From positions 1-32,891 of the forward strand of contig SFTH01000030.1 of NCBI GenBank assembly GCA_004563405.1: a DNA stretch of 32,891 nucleotides. Reading direction: 5' to 3'. The translations under genes and the position numbers were made by a program. The notes under the pieces are model-generated. The model was not told the origin of the DNA. It was given only the letters and a program-made list of their open reading frames with translations, and did not search any database. Positions 24,318-31,829 of the stretch are shown piece after piece; position 1 is the first letter of the stretch; each line of letters opens with the position of its first letter. The stretch comes from a bacterium (GTDB taxonomy: Bacteria > Bacillota > Clostridia > Christensenellales > Aristaeellaceae).

Positions 24318-25199
24318 TTACACTTTCTCGCTGACTTTCTTGCCCAGCAGACCCGTGGGCTTGACCAGCAGCATCACAATCAGAATCAGGAACACGATGG
24401 CGTCGCCCAGCTCCGTGGAGATGTAGGCCTTGCCGAAGATTTCGATCAGGCCCAGCAGGATGCCGCCCAGCATCGCGCCCGGAATGGAGCCGATGCCGCC
24501 GAACACCGCCGCCGTGAAGGCCTTGATGCCCGGCATGGAGCCCGTGGTGGGCTGAAGCACCGGATAGGCCGAGCAGAGCAGTACGCCCGCGACGGCCGCC
24601 AGCGCGGAACCGATGGCGAAGGTCACGGAGATGGTCTGGTTCACGTCCACGCCCATCAGCTGCGCCGCGCCCTTGTCCTCGGAGACGGCGCGCATGGCCT
24701 TGCCCATCTTGGTGCGGGAGGTGAACAGCGTCAGCGCCACCATGATCAGCACGCAGGCCAGAACCGTCACAATGGCCTCGTCGGAGATGAGCAGCTTGCC
24801 GTCAAAGAGGCGGATGGAACCCAGGTTGATCGCCGAAGTGAAGCTCTTGGGGTTCGCGCCCCAGATCAGCAGCGCGGAGTTCTGTAAAAAGTAACTCACG
24901 CCGATGGCCGTGATCAGCACCGCCAGCTTGGGCGCGCTGCGCAGCGGCTTGTAGGCCAGGCGCTCAATCAAGATGCCCAGCACGGTGCAGACGATCATGG
25001 CTCCGACCACGGAGAGCACGGCCGGCAGGCCGAGGTATTGGGTGATGCAGAAGGAAATATACGCACCCACCATGATGACGTCGCCATGGGCAAAGTTCAG
25101 CATCTTCGCGATGCCATAGACCATCGTATAGCCCAGAGCGATGATGGCGTATACGCTTCCCAGGCTGATTCCGTTGATCAGATAGGAGAGAAAGACCAC
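24318..25199 (-). CDS. livH: Branched-chain amino acid ABC transporter permease LivH
   Basis: 293 residues from a GTG start preceded by GGGGTGG. The opening YLINGISLGSVYAIIALGYTMVYGI and MLNFAHGDVIMVGAYI are diagnostic of LivH, as are SRTKMGKAMRAVSEDKGAAQLMGV (ATPase-contact loop) and FTAAVFGGIGSIPGAMLGGILLG. It has about 8 membrane spans and forms the translocation path with LivM. It is 132 bases downstream of livK, with a hairpin between that probably trims transcription so that the binding protein is made in excess. Confidence 0.95.
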   Translation of the reverse strand: MVFLSYLINGISLGSVYAIIALGYTMVYGIAKMLNFAHGDVIMVGAYISFCITQYLGLPAVLSVVGAMIVCTVLGILIERLAYKPLRSAPKLAVLITAIGVSYFLQNSALLIWGANPKSFTSAINLGSIRLFDGKLLISDEAIVTVLACVLIMVALTLFTSRTKMGKAMRAVSEDKGAAQLMGVDVNQTISVTFAIGSALAAVAGVLLCSAYPVLQPTTGSMPGIKAFTAAVFGGIGSIPGAMLGGILLGLIEIFGKAYISTELGDAIVFLILIVMLLVKPTGLLGKKVSEKV

Positions 25200-25256
25200 G
25201 AATATCCACCCCGTTCAATTATACTTCTCTTTACTATAACATTCCCCTGTAAAATG

Positions 25257-25295
25257 TAAAAGAGGGAGAACGCCCCTTTCGGCGACATTCTCCCC
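25257..25295 (-). terminator. Partial terminator between livK and livH
   Basis: Minus strand: GGGAGAA/TTCTCCC (7 bp) with an inner CGCC/GGCG stem around GAAA, followed by TCTTTTAC. The stem is interrupted, consistent with incomplete termination. A possible promoter just downstream on the minus strand (TTTACA, 16 bases, TATAGT) could add livHMGF transcription but is weakly supported. Confidence 0.65.
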
Positions 25296-25331
25296 GCTTT
25301 CACACACATTTTTCAATGTGTATGGCTGAAA

Positions 25332-26366
25332 TTACATACCAACGTACACGCCGTTCTGGATCACAACCGCCTTGGGGGTCTTGGTGACCTCGCCGTTGGC
25401 TTCCCAATCCATCTCGCCGGTCAGGCCGGAGACGGTGATCTCGTAGCCGTCGGCAGAGAACTGAGTCGGGGTATCCTCGTGCGCCGCCTTGTAGGCCGCC
25501 ACGAAGGTCTGGGTGCGCTCATCCTCCGCGTCCGCCGCGAAGGGGGTCAGCAGCATGACGCCCTCGGCCAGGGAGGTGTCAAAGCCTTCCAGAGTCAGGA
25601 TGCCGTCCAAGCCGTCCACGCCGAAGAACTTCGGAGCGTACTCCATGGCCTTGGCCTGGTTCAGGATCATGGAAGCGGGGGTGTAGTAGATGGGCAGGAA
25701 CACCAGCTCGGCGCCGTTGTCCTTCGCATCGGTCAGCTGCACGGAGAAGTCGGTGGTGTCGTCGGTGAAGGTGGTCACGGAGACGACTTCCAGTCCAACC
25801 GTCTCAGCCTCGGTGGCGAAGGTCTGGTAGATGCCGGTGGAGTAGGCGTCGGCGTTGTTGTAGATCACGGCGACCTTGGTGGCCAGGCCGTTCTCAGAGA
25901 TGTACTGCGCGGAAGCGAAACCCTGGTTGGGGTCGGTGAAGCAGACCTGATACATGTTGTCCTTGCCCGCGGTCACTTCCGTGGAGGAAGCGGAGGGGGT
26001 CAGCATGAACATGCGATCGTTGTAGGCCTCGGCGGAAACCGCCTTGCAGGGGCCGGTGGTGACGCAGCCGACGATCATCTGCGCGCCCGCATCCCACAGG
26101 GTGTTGTAGGCGTTGACGGACTTCTCGGGATCGTGCTCGTCGTCCTCGGCGATCAGCTCGATCTGCATGCCGCCCTGCGCGTTGATCTCCTCAACGGCGA
26201 TCTGAGCGCCCCACAGGCAGGAGTTGCCATAAACCGCAGCCGCACCGGTCAGCGGGCCGATGAAGCCCATCTTCAGCGTGCCTTCCTCGGCAAAGCACAC
26301 GGAACCCATCGCCATGGCCAGAGCCGCGACGATCGCCAGGGAAACGATCTTCTTGAAAAGTTTCAT
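25332..26366 (-). CDS. livK: Branched-chain amino acid ABC transporter substrate-binding protein
   Basis: 344 residues, a type I periplasmic-binding-fold protein. Signal peptide MKLFKKIVSLAIVAALAMAM...; cleavage after Cys24-Phe-Ala26 is plausible. The lipobox is not canonical (G-S-V-C), which is unusual because free binding proteins are normally lipid-anchored in Gram-positive cells. The mature protein begins with LKMGFIGPLTGAAAVYGN, the family's N-terminal motif, followed by IELIAEDDEHDPEKSVNAYNTL, VTTGPCKAVS and PSASSTEVT, which line the amino-acid site. It is first in the operon. GGGAGG is 8 bases before the ATG. It captures Leu/Ile/Val or a related amino acid for LivHMGF; the exact ligand is not evident. 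Confidence 0.95.
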   Translation of the reverse strand: MKLFKKIVSLAIVAALAMAMGSVCFAEEGTLKMGFIGPLTGAAAVYGNSCLWGAQIAVEEINAQGGMQIELIAEDDEHDPEKSVNAYNTLWDAGAQMIVGCVTTGPCKAVSAEAYNDRMFMLTPSASSTEVTAGKDNMYQVCFTDPNQGFASAQYISENGLATKVAVIYNNADAYSTGIYQTFATEAETVGLEVVSVTTFTDDTTDFSVQLTDAKDNGAELVFLPIYYTPASMILNQAKAMEYAPKFFGVDGLDGILTLEGFDTSLAEGVMLLTPFAADAEDERTQTFVAAYKAAHEDTPTQFSADGYEITVSGLTGEMDWEANGEVTKTPKAVVIQNGVYVGM

Positions 26367-26417
26367 TCTGAAATCCTCCCGTTTGTTAGAAGTACAACAG
26401 TTTTGCTGTTTCTGTAA

Positions 26418-26446
26418 ATATTACGGTTTTTTGCCGATTCTGTCAA
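26418..26446 (-). promoter_or_regulatory. Promoter for the liv operon
   Basis: Minus strand: TTGACA (26441-26446), a 17-base spacer and TAATAT (26418-26423). Immediately downstream an inverted repeat, AACAG-N5-CTGTT (26396-26410), covers the expected start site and could be an operator; no regulator is encoded nearby. From 26447 to 26600 I see nothing but AT-rich spacer. Confidence 0.8.
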
Positions 26447-26600
26447 GCTCAAGGGGCCATTTTTCCCTTTAACAGTTCGTTAAATCGCAGATTTTGCCCC
26501 GATTTTTCCAAAAATATTCCGTCCCTCTGAAAACCCCATCAGCGACGTCATGTGGAATATTTTGCCGGAAATTGCCCCGGATTTCGCGTTTTACGGCAAA

Positions 26601-26650
26601 TAAAACCGCGTGCAGGCGCGCGCAGGGGGCGCGGTGCCGCACCCCCTGCA
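26601..26650 (-). terminator. Probable terminator after the HldE-like kinase gene
   Basis: Minus strand: GCAGGGGG/CCCCCTGC with inner GCGG/CCGC pairing (26622-26649). A T-run (GGTTTTATTT) follows only after about 14 more GC-rich bases, so the efficiency is uncertain. Confidence 0.5.
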
Positions 26651-26680
26651 CAAAGTCCTTCCGAAAATTTTTGTACCGGT

Positions 26681-27706
26681 TCAACCCCATTGTTCGTCGT
26701 ACAGGGCGAGTATCTCCTCCGGGCTGGCCGTGCCCGTCTGGCCGATCTTGCGCACCGTCACGCCCGAGGCCAGGCAGCCGATGAACGCGGCCTCCGCGTC
26801 GCCCGCGCCCGCGCACAGCGCCGACACGATGCCCGCCGTGCAGGCGTCGCCCGCGCCGCACACGTCGATCTCGCCGTCCTGCCGCGCGGTCTCCACCATG
26901 CGACTGATGCCGTTTTCCTGCACGGCGCAGCCGTACCTGTTGCAGGTCACGAACACGCTCCTGCCCGCCCGGGCGCGCAGCGCGTCCATGCAGGCAAAGA
27001 CCTCCTCGGGATCGAATTCCGCGCTCTCCGGCCGGCCGGCGAGTCGCAGCGCCTCAAAGTTGTTGCACTTGATGGTCACATTCCGGAATGCATGGATGAA
27101 CGCCCTGGAATCGGCGAAAATGAGCAGCTCCGGGCGGCGCTGCGCCAGCTCCGCCGCCGCGCGGCGCACCCGGTCGGTCACCACGCCGAAGTTGCGCTCG
27201 TTCAGCTGGTCCAGCAGTATGATCGCATCCACATCCTCCGCCACTTCCTCCATGCGGGCGATGATTGCGTCCTGGATCGCCTCCGGCGTGGGCCGGAAGT
27301 TCTTTACGTCAAGCCGGTTTCCCTCCTCGAGGGCGCCGTCGCGCAGGAACATTGGCTTCAGGTACACCGGTGTCACCACCGCCGGGCTGCGCAGCACGCG
27401 CTGCGTATTCACCCGGCGCTCGTTTAGATGGCGCAGAAGCTCCCAGCCGTCGCCGTCGTCCCCCACGAAGGACACACATTCGATGCGGCCCACACCCAGG
27501 GCGCTGACGGCGCTGAGCACGTTTCCGCCCGCGCCGGGCGCGCTGCGCTTGCGCACCACCTGGTGCGCCGCGCGCCCCGTCTCCAGGGACGGCTCATCCA
27601 GCTGCGGATCAATTTCATAGAAGCGGTCCAGAAACAGATCGCCCACCAGCGCCACCGAAATCCCGGAAAAGCGCTCCAGAATCGCCTCCAGTCGCTTACG
27701 TTCCAT
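26681..27706 (-). CDS. PfkB family carbohydrate kinase, HldE/RfaE-like
   Basis: 341 residues of the ribokinase (PfkB) fold. The N-terminus VALVGDLFLDRFYEIDP and APGAGGNVLSAVSALGV resemble the heptose-7-phosphate kinase (HldE/RfaE N-domain) subgroup more than fructokinases. The C-terminal active-site motif is DVCGAGDACTAGI, where the final Asp is the catalytic base, preceded by the anion-hole Gly-Ala-Gly. It phosphorylates a sugar or sugar phosphate with ATP; the substrate is unknown. There is no nucleotidyltransferase domain and no other heptose gene here. The ATG at 27706 has GGAGG 8 bases upstream; a GTG three codons earlier overlaps the SD. It follows the DUF2284 gene by 17 bases, so the two are co-transcribed. 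Confidence 0.88.
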   Translation of the reverse strand: MERKRLEAILERFSGISVALVGDLFLDRFYEIDPQLDEPSLETGRAAHQVVRKRSAPGAGGNVLSAVSALGVGRIECVSFVGDDGDGWELLRHLNERRVNTQRVLRSPAVVTPVYLKPMFLRDGALEEGNRLDVKNFRPTPEAIQDAIIARMEEVAEDVDAIILLDQLNERNFGVVTDRVRRAAAELAQRRPELLIFADSRAFIHAFRNVTIKCNNFEALRLAGRPESAEFDPEEVFACMDALRARAGRSVFVTCNRYGCAVQENGISRMVETARQDGEIDVCGAGDACTAGIVSALCAGAGDAEAAFIGCLASGVTVRKIGQTGTASPEEILALYDEQWG

Positions 27707-27723
27707 GGCTCGCACCTCCGCAG

Positions 27724-28257
27724 TCAGCGATAAAAGATCAGGGAAAACCAGGTCACCAGGTTTCCCTCGGCGTAAAAATCAATGCCCGTGCGCTCCGCCA
27801 GCGCCGTCACCACGATGCCGTGGCTCTCCACGCAGGGGAACATCCGCTCCGGATGGCGGCAGGGCCCGTCCGGCCAGGCGCAGTGCGCGCAGATGGCGCA
27901 GGCCTCGGTGGAAAGCACCATCGTCTCCCCCGCCTGACGGCGCACCAGCTCCAGCACCTGCCGGGTGATCTCCTCGTGGGGCGCGCGGGTGGCGAGGGTC
28001 TCCTCGATATTGGCGATGTCGCCCACCTCCGTGATGGTGGCGATGAGCAGCGCATCGTCAAAGCTGCGGCAGCGCGCCTCGCACGCCTCCACGCTCCCCA
28101 CTGCCGGCGGACAAGCCCAGGTCTTGCCATACATGGGGCACTCATGTTCGCAGATCCAGCGTATGCGCTCGGAAAAGCACAGCTCCTCCGTGCGTATGAA
28201 TGCGTATTGATACAGCGGCAGCTCCGCAAGCTGCGCCTCCAGTTGTTCCCGATTCAT
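27724..28257 (-). CDS. DUF2284 cysteine-rich metal-binding protein
   Basis: 177 residues. Conserved cysteines form a probable metal or Fe-S site: CEHECPMYGKTWACPP near the N-terminal third and CAICAHCAWPDGPCRHPERMFPC in the C-terminal third, with ESHGIVV following, which is the DUF2284 pattern (the family is described as predicted metal-binding). No signal peptide, so probably cytoplasmic. The function is not known. GGAGG precedes the ATG by 5 bases. It is the first gene of a two-gene operon with the HldE-like kinase, from a promoter at 28291-28319 that overlaps the end of the upstream permease gene. Confidence 0.9.
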   Translation of the reverse strand: MNREQLEAQLAELPLYQYAFIRTEELCFSERIRWICEHECPMYGKTWACPPAVGSVEACEARCRSFDDALLIATITEVGDIANIEETLATRAPHEEITRQVLELVRRQAGETMVLSTEACAICAHCAWPDGPCRHPERMFPCVESHGIVVTALAERTGIDFYAEGNLVTWFSLIFYR

Positions 28258-28290
28258 CTCTGCCTCCGCAGCGCTTCATTCACACCTCCC

Positions 28291-28319
28291 ATTATAGCAG
28301 ATTGCTCCGGCTTTGTCAC
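28291..28319 (-). promoter_or_regulatory. Promoter for DUF2284-kinase operon
   Basis: Minus strand: GTGACA (28314-28319), a 17-base spacer and TATAAT (28291-28296) with TG one base upstream (extended -10). The -35 overlaps the stop codon of the ABC permease gene. Confidence 0.83.
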
Positions 28320-29041
28320 GCATAACGCATCTTCCGGGAAAAAACGACCACCGCCAGCAGGCTCAGGCCCAGCGCATAGCCCCAGACCACGGCGAGGGAA
28401 CTCGCCGCGAAGCCGCCCGACAGCGCCGCGCGGCCCGCCTCCACGGCGTTGGCGTAGGGCAGCGCCTGGGCGAAGGCCTCGAAGGCGCCGCCCACCAGCG
28501 AGAGGTCAAACCATGCGCCGGAGAGCCAAGCGCCCAGGTTGGTCAGCAGCGCGCCGCAGATGCCGCCCACCTGCCGCTCGGTGAGCAGGCTTCCGCAGAT
28601 CAGACCCAGCGCAATGTTGCACAGCGCCCCGGGAAACACCGCCAGCAGCATGCCGGCCGCGTTCCATCCGGGCGCGAGCCCCAGCGCGAACGCCGCGATC
28701 AGGCACAGCGCGCCCTGGGCCACTGCCATGGGCAGCAGCGGCAGCACATATCCCAGTATGAAGTCCGCCGCCATAACCGGTGCGGTCAACAGCCGCATCA
28801 TCAGCGCGCTGCTCCGGTCGCGGGAGATCAGCTGCGCGGAGAACAGCGCGAGAAACAGCTGGCCGAACACCACGATGCCCGGCGTGAGCTTTTCCAGCGT
28901 AAAAATCTCCACCGGCACATTCTTCTGAATCAGCGTCATCAGCAACAGCAGCACCAGCGGAAAGCCCGCGCCAAAGGCCAGTGTGAGCGGGTCGCGCAGC
29001 ATCTCCTTCCAGTTGCGCCGGGCAAATGCGAGCATCCTCAT
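28316..29041 (-). CDS. ABC-2 type transporter permease
   Basis: 241 residues with about six hydrophobic segments, the layout of ABC-2 exporters. It opens MRMLAFARRNWKEMLRDPLTLAF, the conserved cytoplasmic coupling segment of this family, followed by a first membrane span (GFPLVLLLLMTLI). The ATG at 29041 overlaps the upstream ATPase TGA (ATGA), and GGAGG lies 7 bases before it, so translation is coupled. With the ATPase it forms an exporter of unknown substrate; in LytTR-DUF3021 loci such exporters are often linked to peptide or antibiotic stress, which is only contextual. No terminator follows directly. Confidence 0.9.
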   Translation of the reverse strand: MRMLAFARRNWKEMLRDPLTLAFGAGFPLVLLLLMTLIQKNVPVEIFTLEKLTPGIVVFGQLFLALFSAQLISRDRSSALMMRLLTAPVMAADFILGYVLPLLPMAVAQGALCLIAAFALGLAPGWNAAGMLLAVFPGALCNIALGLICGSLLTERQVGGICGALLTNLGAWLSGAWFDLSLVGGAFEAFAQALPYANAVEAGRAALSGGFAASSLAVVWGYALGLSLLAVVVFSRKMRYA

Positions 29042-29772
29042 CCTTCCACCTCCCCGGGCGCGGCCAGCGCCACGAACGCGTCCTCGAAGCGCGTCGCACC
29101 CGCCTGCGCCATCAGCTCTGCGGGCGTACCCACCGCAGCGAGCCGCCCCCTGTTCATGATACCAATGCGATCGGAGAGCGCCTCGGCCTCCTCCATGGAG
29201 TGGGTCGTGAGCAGTATGGCCGTCTTGCCCTTCAGCTCCCCGATCAGCTGCCACAGCCCGCGCCGGGCCAGCACGTCCAGCCCCAGCGTAGGTTCGTCCA
29301 GAAACAGCACCTGCGGCTCGGAGATCAGCGCCATGGCGATGGACAGCCGGCGCTGCCAGCCGCCGGAGAGTGCGCCCGCGCGCCGCCTGCGCACCTCCGA
29401 AAGCCCGAATCGCCCCAGCGCTGCCTCCAGCCGCTCCCGGGCCTGGGCGCGGTTTGCGCCGTGAAGCCGCGCCACCAGATCCAGGTTTTCCGAAACCGTC
29501 AGCCGCGGAGCCACCGCAGATTCCTGGGGCGACACCGCAACAACTTCCTTCACACCCCGCAGATCCGCCTTCAGGCTGCGCCCCATCAGCAGCGCATCCC
29601 CCGCATCGGGCCGGGTGAGGCCCGTGAGCATGCGGATGGCGGTGGTCTTTCCCGCGCCGTTCACGCCCAGCAGGGAGAACAGCTCCCCCTGCTCCACCGC
29701 GAAGCTCAGTTCCCGCACGGCGGTCACATCCCCGTACCGTTTCGCAAGGCCACGCGCTTCAATCGCCTTCAT
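29038..29772 (-). CDS. ABC transporter ATP-binding protein (DrrA/CcmA type)
   Basis: 244 residues. Walker A is LLGVNGAGKTTAIRML, signature LSGGWQRRLSIAMAL, Walker B VLFLDEPTLGLD, and the switch region LLTTHSMEEAEALSD, the set typical of ABC-2 exporter ATPases. The start at 29772 begins with KAIEARGLAKRYG, the first strand of the domain, and overlaps the end of the DUF3021 gene by 14 bases. Its SD (GGAAGGAAG) is modest, in line with coupled translation. It works with the permease encoded immediately downstream. Confidence 0.94.
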   Translation of the reverse strand: MKAIEARGLAKRYGDVTAVRELSFAVEQGELFSLLGVNGAGKTTAIRMLTGLTRPDAGDALLMGRSLKADLRGVKEVVAVSPQESAVAPRLTVSENLDLVARLHGANRAQARERLEAALGRFGLSEVRRRRAGALSGGWQRRLSIAMALISEPQVLFLDEPTLGLDVLARRGLWQLIGELKGKTAILLTTHSMEEAEALSDRIGIMNRGRLAAVGTPAELMAQAGATRFEDAFVALAAPGEVEG

Positions 29773-30226
29773 GTCCGTCCACTTCCTTCCGATATGCGCT
29801 GATTCTGCGGTTGAGCTCGCAGATGCGCCGCTTGTAGATCGCATACTGTACCAGCCAGTTGATGCAGTAGGTCAGCGTCCATCCGAGAATGGTCAGCCAC
29901 AGCCCCGGCCCCGAATAGGGAGACCAGCACAGCCATGCCACCGGAACCCAGACCGCGGCGGTGATCAGAAAGTGCGCCACGCCCTGCCTCAGATAGCTCC
30001 ATCGCTCGATTTCAAACACCAGCGCTGCGCCGGAGAAGGCCGCCCCGATGAGCCCGATGAGCCCCAGCTGGGCCAGCGCCGCCGCCTCCCGGCTGGCAAA
30101 GTGCGCGGCAAAGCCATCCGTGACCACGCTCTTGCAAGCGTTCGCGCGGAGGATCTGAATCAGCAGGGCAATGACGGCCGTCACCGTAAACCCACAGCAG
30201 ATGTGATTCATCAGCTTCTTCACCAT
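29759..30226 (-). CDS. DUF3021 membrane protein
   Basis: 155 residues with four hydrophobic stretches (ICCGFTVTAVIALLIQIL; LAQLGLIGLIGAAFSGAALVF; HFLITAAVWVPVAWLCW; LWLTILGWTLTYCINWLV) and a charged C-terminal tail (YAIYKRRICELNRRISAYRK), the DUF3021 layout. These proteins are almost always encoded next to a LytTR DNA-binding protein and are thought to act as membrane inhibitors or sensors for it; that is family knowledge, not seen here directly. The ATG at 30226 has GAGGTGG upstream and lies 10 bases after the LytTR gene. Confidence 0.88.
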   Translation of the reverse strand: MVKKLMNHICCGFTVTAVIALLIQILRANACKSVVTDGFAAHFASREAAALAQLGLIGLIGAAFSGAALVFEIERWSYLRQGVAHFLITAAVWVPVAWLCWSPYSGPGLWLTILGWTLTYCINWLVQYAIYKRRICELNRRISAYRKEVDGHEGD

Positions 30227-30236
30227 TTCCGCCACC

Positions 30237-30674
30237 TCAGCTTTCAAACATCCGGCGTATGCGGGAGACATAGCGCCGGGAGACATAGGTTTCAATTCCG
30301 CCCTCCAGGGTCAGGCGTATCGTGCCGGTGAGGCTGAAATCCAGATGGAGAATACAGCCCCGGCGCACGATCTCCGAATTGGAGATGCGCACAAACTCCT
30401 CCGCGTCCAGCCGCGCCTCCAGCTCGTACAGCCGCGCGCGCAGGGCGAAGGTTCCACGGCTGCTGTCCACCAGCACCCGCCGCTTCTCGGTGTAGACCCG
30501 CAGGATCTCCTCCTCCCGCAGCAGCACCTCGCCCCGCTCCCCGTCGTAGGCCGCGAGGGTCGCGGGCGCGCGCAGCCGCCGCAGCAGCGCCTCCACCTCC
30601 GGCGTGCGCTCCCGGGCCAGAACCAGCACCCGAGGCTCCTGCGCCGACGGATCTCGGCGAAACTCAATCTTCAT
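30237..30674 (-). CDS. LytTR-type DNA-binding transcriptional regulator
   Basis: 145 residues. The C-terminal ~95 residues are a LytTR domain: LREEEILRVYTEKRRVLVDSS, ARLYELEARLDAEEFVRISNSEIVR and a final YVSRRYVSRIRRMF. There is no receiver (REC) domain; the N-terminal ~45 residues are a short unassigned segment, so activity is probably controlled by the DUF3021 partner and not by a histidine kinase. It heads a four-gene operon (LytTR, DUF3021, ABC ATPase, ABC permease) and probably controls that operon. GGAGGTG lies shortly before the ATG. Confidence 0.92.
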   Translation of the reverse strand: MKIEFRRDPSAQEPRVLVLARERTPEVEALLRRLRAPATLAAYDGERGEVLLREEEILRVYTEKRRVLVDSSRGTFALRARLYELEARLDAEEFVRISNSEIVRRGCILHLDFSLTGTIRLTLEGGIETYVSRRYVSRIRRMFES

Positions 30675-30697
30675 ACCTTCACCTCCGAAGCATCCCC

Positions 30698-30726
30698 ATC
30701 ATACCCGATTCTCCCCGCGCGGTAAA
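30698..30726 (-). promoter_or_regulatory. Promoter for the LytTR-DUF3021-ABC operon
   Basis: Minus strand: TTTACC (30721-30726), a 17-base spacer and TATGAT (30698-30703). Initiation would lie close to the LytTR ribosome binding site. I could not identify paired LytTR half-sites upstream with confidence. Confidence 0.6.
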
Positions 30727-30813
30727 GCAAACGGCGACAAACGGCGCGTTCCGGCGCACCATCGGTCGGGCGCGTACGGCATTTGCTGCACGTCCTGCGC
30801 AAATTCATGCGAC

Positions 30814-30848
30814 AAAAGCGGCGCGACGGGGTAAACCCGTCGCGCCGC
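30814..30848 (-). terminator. Intrinsic terminator after the isomerase-kinase operon
   Basis: Minus strand: GCGGCGCGACGGG and CCCGTCGCGCCGC form a perfect 13-bp stem with a 5-base loop, followed by TTTTGTCG. It begins 12 bases after the PfkB kinase stop. Confidence 0.92.
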
Positions 30849-30860
30849 GCGCAGATTCTG

Positions 30861-31793
30861 TCAGATTGCCGCTTCCTCCGGCGGCAGGAAATCCTCCAGT
30901 CTTGGGCAGGTGCTCTCCTCGGAGCGGATGGTGAGGGCGGCGAGGTGCGCGCCCATACGAGCGGCCTCGCCCAGAGAAAAGCCCCGCAGTCGCGCCGCCA
31001 CCGTTCCGGAGAAAAACGCGTCTCCCGCGCCCGTGGAATCCACCATGCAGGTCGGCTCTGCGGATATGCAACCGCTCTCCCCACGCTCCACATCGCAGTA
31101 CACCGCGCCCTGATCGCCCAGCGTAACCACGATCTCCCGGATTCCCCGCGCAGCCGCCTCACGGCACACGACTTCCAGAACCGACGGGGGATCGCAGCGG
31201 TTCAGCGTGCAGCCGAACAGACTTCCGGCCTCGATTTCATTGAAGATGAACAGCCGCACCCGGCGCAGTAACTTCGGATGCTTCAGGATCACGCTCATGT
31301 TGCCCACGACCACATATACGTCGCGGCCATACTTCTCCGCGAGCTCCAGCACCCGCTCCGCAATGGAAGCGCGCATGTCAATCTCCAGCACCACGCCGTC
31401 GCAGCCGCGCACGATCTCGTCGCCCCGGCGCTCCACCAACGCTTCCATGGCGGAAAAGTCCGGCTGACGTGAGATCGAACCCGCCAGATCTCCCTGCTCG
31501 TTCATCACGGCCAGCCACATGCCCATGCCGGCTTCCGCGTTGACGGCGAACTTCAGATCCACGCCCCGGGCTGCCAGCCTGCGGCGCACGTCCTCGCCGA
31601 TGGCACCGGACTCAAACATCGTCACCAGCGCCACGTTTTGTCCCACATTGGCCAGATTCTCCGCCACATTCCGGCATACGCCGCCGTGCACGATCTTTAC
31701 ATCGCCCACGTTTCTGCCCGTGGGCAGATATTTTCCGAAGGGAAAGCCCTTGATGTCCACAAAAATCGAACCGAACACCGCCGTGTATCCCAT
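30861..31793 (-). CDS. PfkB family carbohydrate kinase
   Basis: 310 residues of the ribokinase fold. The opening strand is YTAVFGSIFVDIKGF, the substrate-lid GGVCRNVAENLANVG matches the GG-x-x-x-N-x-A pattern, and the C-terminal active site is DSTGAGDAFFSGT with the catalytic Asp. It transfers phosphate from ATP to a sugar (or nucleoside); the sequence resembles sugar and pseudouridine kinases equally. GGAGG is 8 bases before the ATG. It lies 36 bases after a D-lyxose/D-mannose-type isomerase, so a ketose such as D-xylulose or D-fructose, the isomerase product, is a reasonable substrate guess. It is the second and last gene of the operon. Confidence 0.93.
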   Translation of the reverse strand: MGYTAVFGSIFVDIKGFPFGKYLPTGRNVGDVKIVHGGVCRNVAENLANVGQNVALVTMFESGAIGEDVRRRLAARGVDLKFAVNAEAGMGMWLAVMNEQGDLAGSISRQPDFSAMEALVERRGDEIVRGCDGVVLEIDMRASIAERVLELAEKYGRDVYVVVGNMSVILKHPKLLRRVRLFIFNEIEAGSLFGCTLNRCDPPSVLEVVCREAAARGIREIVVTLGDQGAVYCDVERGESGCISAEPTCMVDSTGAGDAFFSGTVAARLRGFSLGEAARMGAHLAALTIRSEESTCPRLEDFLPPEEAAI

Positions 31794-31829
31794 AGGCGCT
31801 TCCTCCTGTGTAGCTGCGGATGATTCGCG

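Noticed and set aside
23015..24334. Plus-strand frames opposite livG and livM
   Set aside because: Shadows of real minus-strand genes, with His/Asp/Gln-rich low-complexity translation.
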